From NCBI GenBank assembly GCA_902702965.1, contig CACRXP010000030.1, positions 1,139,217 through 1,203,216 on the forward strand: a stretch of 64,000 nt of DNA, in the 5' to 3' direction. Positions within the stretch are counted from its first letter, which is position 1. Every line of letters starts with the position of its first letter. Source of the stretch: Spirometra erinaceieuropaei (lineage: Eukaryota > Platyhelminthes > Cestoda > Diphyllobothriidea > Diphyllobothriidae). Below are positions 53,699-64,000 of the stretch, one piece after another. A program made the translations under genes and the position numbers. A model generated the notes under the pieces. That model searched no databases and was not told the origin of the DNA. It saw only the letters and a program-made list of their open reading frames with translations.

Positions 53699-54644
53699 CA
53701 GTAAACTTGATATCGCATGAATTGACCAAAATTTCGAAGTGTGTTCTGGATTAGAAAATATTACTCAAGTGGGGTCGTAAGACCAAATATATATCAGCGT
53801 ATTTCTCTCATGAAGAAACTTCGTTCTGTCCGCTTGCAAGAACTAAACTCGAAAAAATAATCGCCAATTAGCATAAATCTTTACAATTAATTGTATATGC
53901 CTTTATAAATTAAAATACATTTTATCAAAAACATGCAAAAATCTTTTTGCCCCTTTGGTAACAAGTTACGACTTATTCGAATCATGAACTTGGAAAAATG
54001 CTTTTGAAAAATTCTTTGACCATGAAATTTTCTGGGACCGTTAAATATCTAACCATAAATCCTCGTATCCGCCCACTTATTGATGCTTCCTGCAGAGTGG
54101 AGAACTTGACTCACATCTACAAAAAAATTTTCCGGGTCGCATAAGACCTCCTCTTAAAAACCGATGCATATAAATGCGTGATTTTCCTTTCAGCTGAGAA
54201 AAACGGCTTGTGGATTGAAAACTCTGCATACAAGTACAATAGCATATCATGCTTAGAATTACACAAAAATTAAGGACGTTTCTTAAAACAAAAACATAGG
54301 CTTTCTCCAGGAAGGCAATTCAAACAAGACGTAATGTGCTACAAACTGGGCGCGAGGAGAAACATTTTTGCATCCGTTTTCCATGAAATACATTATAATT
54401 TATAAGGGCATCGAAAATCAATAGCAAAACTTTATACTTCTTAAAGTTCACTTTGTTCAGAGTGTAGTTCTTTGAAAAAGATAGAATGAAGCTTCTTCAA
54501 AAACCTCTGTCTCGAAGTAGCCGAAATATTGTGTGAATATGCTGCGCGATAGGTAATTGCATGAGCCTACTTCAGTGATCTTTTCTAGTCGAAGTAAAGT
54601 TTCCGAATTTCGGTTAACATTTCGTGAGATAGTTCATCTGCTAG
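53699..54644. mobile_element. near-palindromic element, family C (old)
   Basis: Left: CAGTAAACTTGATATCGCATG, ACCAAAATTTCGAAGTGTG, CAAGTGGGGTCGTAA. Right, inverted: CTTCAGTGATCTTTTCTAG-like, CGAATTTCGGTTAACATTTCG, TGAGATAGTTCATCTGCTAG. The block order and ~950-bp length follow families A and B, but sequence identity is low. TA flanks are not preserved (TG at left). Non-coding. The right end is approximate. Confidence 0.65.
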
Positions 54645-57380
54645 GTCAATGCTTTGACATCCGTTTAGATGGTATTTCAGCAATAAGCAAGGGGTTAAAT
54701 CGCAAAATATTCACACGTAATTGACGGAATAAATACAAAATTACTTTATACGCCTCCTTTGCCGTGAACATGCCTTTACCTGATGTTTCATGTTTAACTC
54801 AGTTTATTTCAAAAGCCTGTCTTCAAAACGATGTTGCAAACCCGAATTTTTAATTAGTTTGCACCCAGCTTTACCGAATGCATCGGTGTGTTAGTTTAAA
54901 GTTTGGCTGTCTAAAGTGACCCAGAGTACGAAATATACCGCTTAAAACGCAGAGAGTACCTTTCCTGACGACCACTCATGTACCTCAGTTGGCTGCTTTA
55001 AAGCGCAATGGATTTTTCGGGAAGTGTATTAGGAGAGATACTGCTGAAGAGGCCTTGTAGGGTTTTACAGAAAGATTTTTTCATTTTGATGTCGATATTG
55101 GTTGTCTGCTGAGACATCATCAAACACCTGAGACGTAGGTATTGTGTCATTTTGGAAAACAAAGAATCCTCCTCTATCACTGTGCATAGTTGTCCATAAA
55201 TCGGCTCCAAAAAGCCAAATACTGACATGCAGCAATGCTAAGTTCAAGTTTCCACTCGTCAAATGTATTAACAATCCAATAAGACACTTAGCAATTCAAA
55301 TGTTTCTGTCTGGTCGCGGACCAGAGATGTCCATCAAACAAATGGGCTCACATCCTTGCAAAACATTTGACGTCGATCCGGAAGTTTATTGCTCTACGCA
55401 ACGTCAAGTTTTGCCCCCACTCAAGGCAATCTAATCAAATTAATACAAACTTGCAAGTAAAAAATTGATCGCAAGCGCTGCTGCCTTGTAATAAAGTAGC
55501 TTGTTTACAATGCTGGCAAGATTCAACCATTAAACATTTGCAGTCTTGAAATAGTTTTCAGGAAGACTTATGCCTTGGAACCACGACGCTGAAGCCAGAA
55601 TTGCCTAATAGAGCATCAAAACACTGAGCCTCTGACCCTTATGCCTGTGATAAGATAGGTAAAGGTTTTAGCAAGTGACACCTCGTTCTTTTGTTGAAGG
55701 CGATGTCAAAATATAATATAAAAAGTTACAACTTATGGTCGTACGTACTAGCAAAAAACTGATCGCGAATGGACACTAATTTGAAGGGCCCCTTGTTTAT
55801 ACATAAGTTCTATGAGCATCTACATTCAAAGGCTCCGTCGTGCAAAAATACGCAAAAGTCTTTCTTGTTTGAGCTGTTACTAATCAGGCGACGCTAATAT
55901 AGGAAGTATTTACCTCCAAAATTATAAAAGACAAAAAAACCAATTATTTATTTATTAAAAGATAATTCTCCTCGATAACGAAATTAATTCCATGTTGAAT
56001 TTAATTTTCAGCTTCAAGCCGAATTTATTCGCCTAGACTTCCTGCAAAATATTTTTTGAAATCAAAAGTTTGTCCTTTTATAAGCAATATTATTATTTTG
56101 CGATGGCTTGAAGACGGCTAATATATAAACACTCCCAGTTGAAACTGGGTGCACTGAATATGGATTTTGAGAAAATCACTTTAAGCATGGTTTCGTTATG
56201 TCTTGGATACTTTGCATGTTCTCTCTAGATGGGTAATTCTGGGACTATGCTAGGTAAGTCGCAGAACCGTCGATGGTTTATTGAGAGATTTTACGATTAT
56301 ACCACTATTCGCTGTTAAAATCACCAAAACCATGAAGGTTGTTATATACAGCACATTTTTTCAAAATGTATTTGAAAAATATTTGTTTCGTTTTCAGTTA
56401 TTTAATTAATTCAACTAGAGGAAAAGCTTCAAGAAACCTTAACTTGCTTGATGTCAGGAAAATCTCTGTAATATGCTATTTACACTCATACATTTGTCAT
56501 AGTAAGGGGATATTCTGGTTACCGAAGTGTCTGCTGCCAATTTGCACAAAGGCTCCCCTAAAAAGGTCATCGTTATATAAATACGCGTCATTTTTAGGGA
56601 ATTTGCCACCTCAAGTTGTCCTTTAATAACGTCACAATAAACTTTAATCACATACCGAACTCCCACTGAGGTATATATTACATTAGCGTTGTAGTTAACA
56701 GTTGCCCGTGTGTTAGTTGATTAGATGTTTGGGTTTGTGACTAAAAGTCCAGAGCTTGCATTTATCAATTTTTTCCGAAAAATGTCGCTGCGCAGCTAGA
56801 TTTTCACTGACGTCATAGACATAGTGTCCAAAAATAAGTAAACGGACTTGATGTTTCATTGCGTGAAAAAGCGTACGAATACAAACTAATTCGATCAATT
56901 TATGCGAATTACAAAATCATCTCTTCCTCGACATGTAAAGCTTGTTTTCAAATACGAAAAATTGTGTTTGTTAAATGGCAGCGCTCATATGTGCAACACA
57001 AAGACTCATTTTTGATAGCTCTGTAGAACACAAACATATGTGTAATGTTCACATAGAACAATCTTCCATCGGTCCATATCTTAAAAATCCAACTAATTTG
57101 CGAGAAAACGTACATAATGTGCTGTTTTTGCTTGAATTAAGAACCGTTAGACGTCATTACACATATGGAAGAAGAGGATGTTTCACTTTTCTGACCTCAA
57201 TGGAGGCCGCATCTGTCGAAAATTCACTTTCTCGCACCTTTCTGCGCAAAATCTGACGACGTCCATAGTGGAACACCGTCATTTTTAAATAAAACAAATA
57301 GTCGCCTAGACCCAACATATAAAAAATAAAGTCACAGGTCATATTAAACGATCTTGAGATGATTACGTCTATGATGTATT
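54645..57380. other. unassigned 2.7 kb
   Basis: No recognisable gene or repeat. The 96-codon frame at 55144-55434 and the 95-codon frame at 56339-56626 have no known domains. Confidence 0.35.
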
Positions 57381-58199
57381 GACCGATTGCTTCAAATGTT
57401 ACAGAGTTGCTTTGCCCAAAAAGTCGATATAGGTTACCCGGTAGGAATCTTTGCGACGATATGCGTTTTTTGTGCTAGGACTGAGCCAATAGATGGCATT
57501 GTTATTGTAGTCCTTTCCAAAGGTGCCAAATGAGATATTACAATTTATTACGACAAATAAACAGCCTCCACTCCAGGACAGTCTTGGAATATATAGAAAC
57601 CGGAGTACCATACGCAATAGTAAAACTTTAAAAACGCACTCGTCAAATATCAACTTAAACGTATGGATCGTTTTTTATACAGAATAACAGCAGATAGACT
57701 TTGTCCGACAGAAAACGTAAATTTACTAGCAAGGCCAGAGTATTATTTTTTCCATAAACAAACGGTCACGATATTGTGGAATGTTTATTGGAATATGAGG
57801 TTAATGTCTTTTAAATGGTCATTCGAGCTGACCGATTGCTTCAAGTTTTACAGAGTTGCTTTGCCCAAAATTCGATACAGGTTGCCTTGTAAAAGCGTTT
57901 GCCAATATATTTTTTGTTGCGCTAGGACTGAGCTAATAAGTGGCATTGTTATTATAGTCCTTTCCAAAGGTGTCAAATGAGACATTGCAATGTATTACGA
58001 CAACTAAACAGCCTCCATTCCAACTTATATGTATGTATCGTTTTTTTACGCAGAATAACAGCAGATAGACCTTGTCCGACAGAAAACGTGAAATTGCTAG
58101 CAAGTCCAGAGTATCATTTTCTCCATAAACGAACGGTCGCGGTATTGTAGAATGTTTATAGGAATATGATGTTAATGTCTTTTAAATGGTCATTTGAGT
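57381..58199. repeat. tandem duplication, units of 449 and 370 bp
   Basis: Unit 1 is 57381-57829 and unit 2 57830-58199. Both start GACCGATTGCTTCAA and run through ACAGAGTTGCTTTGCCCAAAA, TAGGACTGAGC, ATAACAGCAGATAGAC and TTTTAAATGGTCATT. Unit 2 lacks ~80 bp around the unit 1 positions 57575-57655. Frames differ between the units, so no shared protein is implied. Confidence 0.85.
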
Positions 58200-58207
58200 C
58201 GAGGGTT

Positions 58208-58290
58208 TGCGCATGCGCCATTGGAGAGCTTCAACTGCGCAGTGATTGGCAACGTATAAAAGGGCACTACGGTAAGGCCGGGTCACAAGA
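58208..58290 (+). promoter_or_regulatory. promoter-like cluster: NRF-1-like site, inverted CCAAT, TATA box
   Basis: TGCGCATGCGCC (58208-58219) is a full NRF-1-type palindrome. ACTGCGCAGT (58234-58243) is a second GC palindrome. ATTGG (58245-58249) is an inverted CCAAT box, and TATAAAAGGG (58255-58264) a strong TATA box. A TCA initiator-like trinucleotide lies 30 bases downstream (58283-58285). No other place in the window combines these elements. The first ATG downstream (58348) opens 52 codons ending at 58504, which I do not recognise. Confidence 0.4.
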
Positions 58291-60499
58291 TTTCCGTCAG
58301 CGGTATGTTCGTTTATTTTGTAGTCGGAGAACGCGGTCATTTTCAATGAAACACCGTTTATTCTCTTCTGTGTGCGATATAAACTCTAATTCGCGAGTTG
58401 TTCTTGATATATTTTCTTATCACGAAAATATAGAGTGGCCATCTTTAAGTGCGACCAGTGTCCATGGCACCTTCAGTAAATCTCACGCCTGGCAGGCTAT
58501 GTAGACCTTTATGTCCATTTCTGAGACGTGATATGGTTTTTAAGGGTTTTTACTAACTCCCCGATTAACTTTATATTTATACTCGGAAAAAATACATTGT
58601 GTTCAGACTGAGTCGAACTACATGGTGTCAGCCTCAATCGAAAGTCAATGATGCAAGACTAAAAATGCATGACTCCTTTTTGCGCTCAAAAGTGTTTTTT
58701 TTAAATTCTGTGTTCCGCAAAACCACATGGGACTAGATTAGATTTTGCTCACTCTATATGGTTCATTTTCATTAGCTGAAACTGGAATATGCACTGTGCA
58801 CTTAGACTTCTTCACCTACAACTTATTACTCACTCGAAAAAGAATTTTTCTTTGACGAGTGGCTTCTTGTATGTTTTTGGGTAAGCAATGACGTTTCATA
58901 AGAACAATTTGGGCGCGGTCGTTTATGCTATCATAAATTCCAGTAATGGAATCTAGCATGCGTTTTGGCATCACTGGCCGGTCATATAATTATAAACTAG
59001 ACGTTTTGCAATGCAGATATATGTATATTCATAGAATGAATAGAACCGTGTCGGTGGGCTTGAGGTTTAAGTCTGCCATTCCTTAAATGACGAGGTTGCC
59101 TATTTATGTTTCATAAGGCCAAACTAACGTTGGTTTTCCTGGTTTAATGTCGAAACACCAAGTTAACAATAAGGTAAAACATTTGTTTCTAGACATTAAG
59201 TGATGACTGCAGCAGATCATCCTGCGTTTACATTTGACATAACTGTTACCAATGATTTCCTTCTGAAGTCTCCTACAATAACAAAGAAATGGTGTTCTCC
59301 GCAAAAATAGATATTTTAGCTTCTCACGAATGTGTGCATGGAATTTTTCTTATTAAAATAATGTAAAGCTAATCCCATGCAATTTAAGGATAATTTATGC
59401 ACAACGTGAGAAGATGAACAAAAACCTTGGTCGCAATATTTGTTTACACGGTGTTTGGGGATAGGAGAAGCAAATTCCTCGCCTGCAGTTAAAAGAACTC
59501 ATATATGTCCAGCTTTCCTCCCTAATTCGCAGCTCCTGTGCCGTAGCCAGGCTGTAAAATGTTACGTCTGATGATTAAAAATAACGTTTATGCGTTGGAA
59601 GGCATTCTTCGAGCTGTTGATTTATATATGATGATCGCGACGAATAAGACCAAGGTAGGCGTTTATTAATAAACCAACTTTGTCAGTCGTAGCTAACAAC
59701 AAGACTCTGCTGATATCAGGGTTTATAAAAAAGTAGAATTTTTAGCAGGCTCATCCGGACTAAGTGGAAAATTGCCGATTAACCGCACCAAGAAATTTGT
59801 TCCACGTTCGCCACACATTAATTTTTGTGGGAATCAAAACTTTCAGTATTTAAAATTAGTGCGCCTTAGAAGTCCTACTGAGGGAGAGAGCAGCCGGATG
59901 ATTCTAACTTATAGCTGCTGTGCCACACAAATTCGACGAAACAGAAGTCTGTTTTTTCGCTAGCATCCTGCCGCTGCTCTAGCAAATTACTCATTATGTG
60001 GACACTCCTTGCTGCCTGTAAACATAATATGTATATTTTGAGTTCACTCGACTGTAACTTTTGGTTTTCGTTTCGAGGAAGCGTAAGAAAAATTGATCGA
60101 GGAAGTTATTCCAAGTCCACATAATTATGATTTTCTCGTTGAATGGAATGCAGAGAGTTATGTGCAGGTCACTTCACGTTGATCCAACTGTGATAAACCT
60201 AACGATCACGGTAGTATTCAAACCCACGATAGCTAGGGAGAGGCTTAGGTACAACCAACGTTTTAGTCACCTGAGTAGGAGGACCCCCCGGGAGTAGTGA
60301 ATTTAATCCCAGGCTACCCTCCCAGCCTTCTGCAACGTATGAAATTAATCAAACTGGACAAAGTAAGCTGACTGGCCTGGCAGTAAGCCTGAGAGTCATC
60401 TGGCGGATTATAGATTGATTGCTCAGAAGATCTTGCTTTGTCAGCCAGTTTACTGTGTCAGAATTGGTGAATTCCGTACGTTGCAGTAGACTGGGCGGT
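58291..60499. other. unassigned sequence downstream of the promoter-like cluster
   Basis: The 52-codon frame from the ATG at 58348 could be a first exon or chance. Nothing else is recognisable. Confidence 0.3.
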
Positions 60500-60585
60500 G
60501 GGGCCTCATGGCTCCATTGGTTAAAGTGTTGGTTGTACTAAAGTCATCCCCCGTTATCGTGGGTTCGAATACCCTGCGGTTGCCA
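60500..60585 (+). repeat. tRNA-like sequence (pseudogene or SINE head)
   Basis: GGCCTCATGGCTCCATTGGTTA (A-box-like) and GTGGGTTCGAATACC (a near-perfect B-box) are spaced as in a tRNA, with GTTGGTTGTACTAAAG between. The acceptor stem does not pair cleanly and no 3' end typical of a tRNA gene is seen, so a tRNA-derived SINE head or pseudogene is likelier than a working gene. It differs from the SINE at 17.4 kb. Confidence 0.5.
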
Positions 60586-63500
60586 AGCTTTCTCCAGTTA
60601 AGGCGAAATGAATCATTCAGTTTCTGCCGAAACGTCTATTAATATATACGTTGATAAGTAAATAAGAGTGGACGCAGAATGAGCAACTGACTATGTTAGC
60701 ATCAGTAAAACAAACACTGGTAAGGTGGTATTGTGGGAAGTGGTTTATCTGACGACTCCTCAATAACGATTAAATTCAGAGAAATTAGCACAAAAACACA
60801 GAAATGACAGGCCCGCCCCACCTATGCGCCTATCGGGACAAGCATGCTCCGTGCTGTAATCGGACTAGGAAATACACCTATCCGATATTTTAAATTTTCA
60901 CCGTGATCTTTTTGCCTATAATTTCCATTTATTTTTTTCCTTTGTTTTTGCTGCCATGAACATTCAACAGATACCTGTACGAACAACATGCTCAGAAAAT
61001 GTGGGTTTAACCTTCATATTTCGCACTTTGCTCTGCTCCTCTGCTTTCTGATACACATTTCACATTGCGCGAGTCGTACTTTCAGTCGAGGTAAGCTGTT
61101 CTATGGCTCTTTGCAAACTCCTCCTAAGCAAATATCAATTCAAGTGTAGGCTGGCAGCCAGTACATTTTTGCAGTTTAACTAAACATTCTGTAATATATA
61201 AGGAAGAGTTTATTTTCTGGAGTCTTATTTGGAAATTCAAATAGGCTAGCTTGCAGATAAACTAATTCGCTATTCTTATTAAAGCAGTCGTTGTACTATT
61301 ATGGAGCACTAGGCGCACACTACGAAATTATTTGGATTTCACGAGAACCTGACCTTTGTTGCTCCTGAAGCTACGAAACACATCACATCGCACCGACTAT
61401 ATATATGCAACTGGTCTCAGCTGGTTAATGCCACGAAAATGCCCTTAATAAATGCTACTTTTTTCAACGTTGTCATAGGGGTCAAATTTTCGTAGATTAA
61501 GGTGATCAGACATGTGCTACCACAAAAATGATGTTGTATTCAATTTTAATGGCTGATTTTAGGCGCAAGAGCTTGAACCAGAAGTATAGCGGACTGAATC
61601 CAAATGCCCAAACCAGTTATTCAACTAGAAAATATTTAGTTTTGCCGGTGGGAAACTGCTCTAGATTGTGATCTACAAAAGTCTATCGCTGGGTGACCTT
61701 ATTTTCCGCTTCATATTCATCTCTAGGTCCTAGGCGTTTAGAACATAAATACGTGCAGTTGGCCAAAACTTGATAGCTGACCGTCGCAAGCAATGCTGTC
61801 CACCGCTGCGTAGAAAGACGGGTTCAGTAGCGATCTTCTCATCCCTGGCGTACCGGGTTTCAGTGTCTGGGGGACCAAAGGTTGGCTCGAGCACATTGGC
61901 TGTCAGAGCGAAAAGGCGCGCCTACGCGTGCTAGGTACACGACATGGCATTCATTCTAGGTCACCGAGCTAAAATATCCCGGCTCGACTCTCATTTGGGC
62001 GAGGAGTACAACTCACGCAGGCCTTTCGGAGGTCGTTTGTCCGCACTATCTGGCACTGAACTTGCTAATAAGCCTAGCTTACTCTTGGCGCAAGTTGTGC
62101 CCCTCCACAAATTCTCACACAACATTTTGCATTATTCAATTGCGAGTAAATTATCACATGCACTTAAAGGGCTGAGCACTTAGCATGACTAAAGTAGTGT
62201 ACACGGTTATAAATTGAATTGTCGGACTGCGCGAAACATCGGAACGTGTGAACATCGCAAGCAGTATGGCTCAATTTTGTTTAAGTATAAACAAGTCAAG
62301 GGGACTTTTGACTGAACTCTTCTCCCTATCAGAGCAATGCAAACAAATGATTACTAATGCATGCGTTTTAGATTAAATGTTCAAGCAAAAGTGATATTGC
62401 GATGGGGGGATAGTTTATTTGAAATTGTGTGTTTTTAGTACCCAGAAATAACCAAACAATATTTTTCCTTTCTCATATACGAATAGTACAATTGATGTTC
62501 TAATGCATGATGACGTGAACGTCACTTTAAGTCAGTACGACGACGATGTCAGTCACGGCCTAGCGACCGATGCAAATACGAATCAAAATAAAATACTAAA
62601 GCACGAGTCAGGGTCGAGTAGAGACGAAGTAGATGCTTGTCAGCGGGTTCGATGTCCGAAAGGCGGAATAAGCTTCGAGAAGTTAAATCGTTCTATGGAA
62701 GTCTGCTCGCCGCAAAACACGTGGCATGTGATCTCCTGCGAATATGTAATTCGGAGACTTGGGTTTATCGGCAGCACCCTATGTGTCCCCGTGTTGGGCT
62801 CCATTATATGAAGTTCCATTTGCCCCTACAAAAGCCTAGTATTTGCGAAGAAAGCCAGATCGGGTGCGGTCCGCGTAGACGGGTCGTCTAGCTTTACCTG
62901 GCGCTGTGCCCATCCCCATCTCCAGTCGTCTATACACTGACACGCTATCGGAGGAAGATGCGCAAGGGAGAAGAGTGAGTTGGACGCTCCGTAAGTCCGT
63001 CTCACTATAAAATACTTCCCGTGCAGGTCACCGTTGCTCATTTCCCTCGGTAGGACACACGACGAACGTAATCGACCTCGTCGGTTGAACCGTCCCTAAA
63101 GCCAGCAATTTCGTGGCAACCGAACAATGTATCAAACTGGCCTCAGACTGAATGTCCACAAATTGATGGAGGCAACAAAAAGTTTCATGGACTACACGTG
63201 GAAAAAATGATTTAAGATTGAATAAGGACGAGCAGAACTGGTTGGACTCATGAATCAAATGCTCAATTTTCTGAGTTTTTAAACTCATCCAGGAGTCCAG
63301 CGTCAAAAATGACGGCGGCAATAGAGTAACTGGCAGGTAAAGTGGGTTGGTAGTCAACAAATGGGTCTATTTCTGTGGTTTTATTAGATACATGGGCTGA
63401 CGATTGACCTTGGAGCGTCAAATCTACGATGCACAGCCCCCATCTTTGACAGATCTTGTAATGTAGAAGATAATCAGTTATCATTCATTTTTGTACGATT

Positions 63501-63885
63501 GTGTGTATATTGGTTTATAATGAATGGCTTATGACGCAGACCCTTTTTACCGTTTTAAGTCAACTCAATTTTGCTACCTGGGGTCGATCTAGAGGACCTG
63601 GATGAAGTTGATTTGGATGAACTGGACCCAGGTACGCTCGACATTCTCAAATGTTTCGAATTTTGACAACAGTCATTGCATGTATCACTTTGCTCATAAG
63701 GTCATTTAGTGACGCGTTTGTCAGAAAAGATGCGAAAATGTCCTCCAGTGCACGTCAATGGTTTACATTACCTCTTTAACTGAACCCGAAGTTATATATA
63801 TCAGGCGCGAAGGAGCCAGTGAGACCCAAATGCGATCGGTGAACGCTCCTCTACCATTATTAACAAACCGGATCACAACAGACGG
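60586..63885. other. unassigned 3.3 kb
   Basis: No gene that I can name. Frames of 102 codons (62503-62811) and 110 codons (63028-63360, minus) have no recognised domains. A possible acidic exon near 63565-63633 is listed among the findings. Confidence 0.35.
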
Positions 63886-63889
63886 GATA

Positions 63890-64000
63890 ACGAGCCCGTG
63901 ACTCAACAGTTAGGACGTTGAACTTCTAATCAACGGGTCCCGGGATAAGGCCTCAGGGGTTCTTAAATTCGAGGTTGGGTACGAATGACTGATAACGGCC
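63890..64000 (+). repeat. tRNA-Arg-like SINE, cut by the window edge
   Basis: ACTCAACAGTTAGGACGTTG, AACTTCTAATCAACGGG (the same Arg-TCT-like anticodon arm as at 17.46 kb) and GGTTGGGTACGAATGACTGA leading into the SINE core at the right edge. The B-box is altered. The core continues beyond the window. Confidence 0.55.

Noticed and set aside
60500..60585. Functional tRNA gene
   Set aside because: A- and B-box-like sequences are present, but no clean acceptor stem or 3' terminator is visible; a SINE head or pseudogene fits better.
1..64000. CRISPR arrays, operons, rRNA or a viral genome
   Set aside because: No regularly spaced repeats, no polycistronic layout, no rRNA-like blocks and no viral structural or replication genes were seen; the element content is eukaryotic.

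Overview
The window looks like a eukaryotic, repeat-dominated intergenic or intronic stretch. No long open reading frame outside mobile elements, no operon structure and no recognisable cellular protein was found. The Penelope-like retroelements (PLEs) with GIY-YIG endonucleases, the tRNA-derived SINE and the repeat density fit a large flatworm genome. A diphyllobothriid-type tapeworm or a fluke is my best guess. That is inference from family resemblance, not something the window proves.

Layout. 1-5.9 kb: mostly unassigned, with a composite repeat at 2.7-3.6 kb. 6.0-7.4 kb: a minus-strand PLE with a long RT/GIY-YIG frame. 7.8-8.3 kb: an old 258-bp tandem duplication. 9.9-10.6 kb: a PLE 3' part. 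11.1-12.1 kb: the first of a family of ~1-kb near-palindromic elements flanked by TA (others at 15.1, 20.2, 24.6, 31.7, 36.8 and 48.8 kb; related subfamilies at 42.6, 51.7 and 53.7 kb). 13.6-14.6 kb: a large inverted repeat whose outer arms are GAA/TTC tracts. 15.4-18.8 kb: two ~1.5-kb direct copies of a composite carrying a SINE. 21.2-22.4 kb: a dispersed GC-rich repeat also seen at 3.2 and 34.7 kb. 23-31 kb: PLE fragments, mostly broken. 33.7-38.8 kb: three more PLE segments, one interrupted by the GC-rich repeat. 39.3 kb: a short terminal-inverted-repeat element with a TTAGGG-like core. 40.6-50.1 kb: a dense PLE cluster from at least three groups, including one tail-to-head arrangement. 51.7-53.5 kb: a palindromic element carrying a nested Merlin-type DNA transposon. 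53.7-64 kb: mostly unassigned, with a tandem duplication, a promoter-like cluster at 58.2 kb, a tRNA-like sequence at 60.5 kb and a SINE at the right edge.

How the parts relate. All coding capacity that I can name belongs to transposable elements: PLE reverse transcriptase plus GIY-YIG endonuclease, and a Merlin DDE transposase remnant. Almost every copy is broken. The most informative signal is a small conserved RNA motif at the junction between PLE 3' and 5' ends. It has a CTGATGA box, a 6-bp hairpin, a GAAA box and ACGTC, matching a loopless (dimer-type) hammerhead ribozyme with a 4-bp stem I. It recurs in four copies of one PLE group, and related forms sit at the same place in two others.
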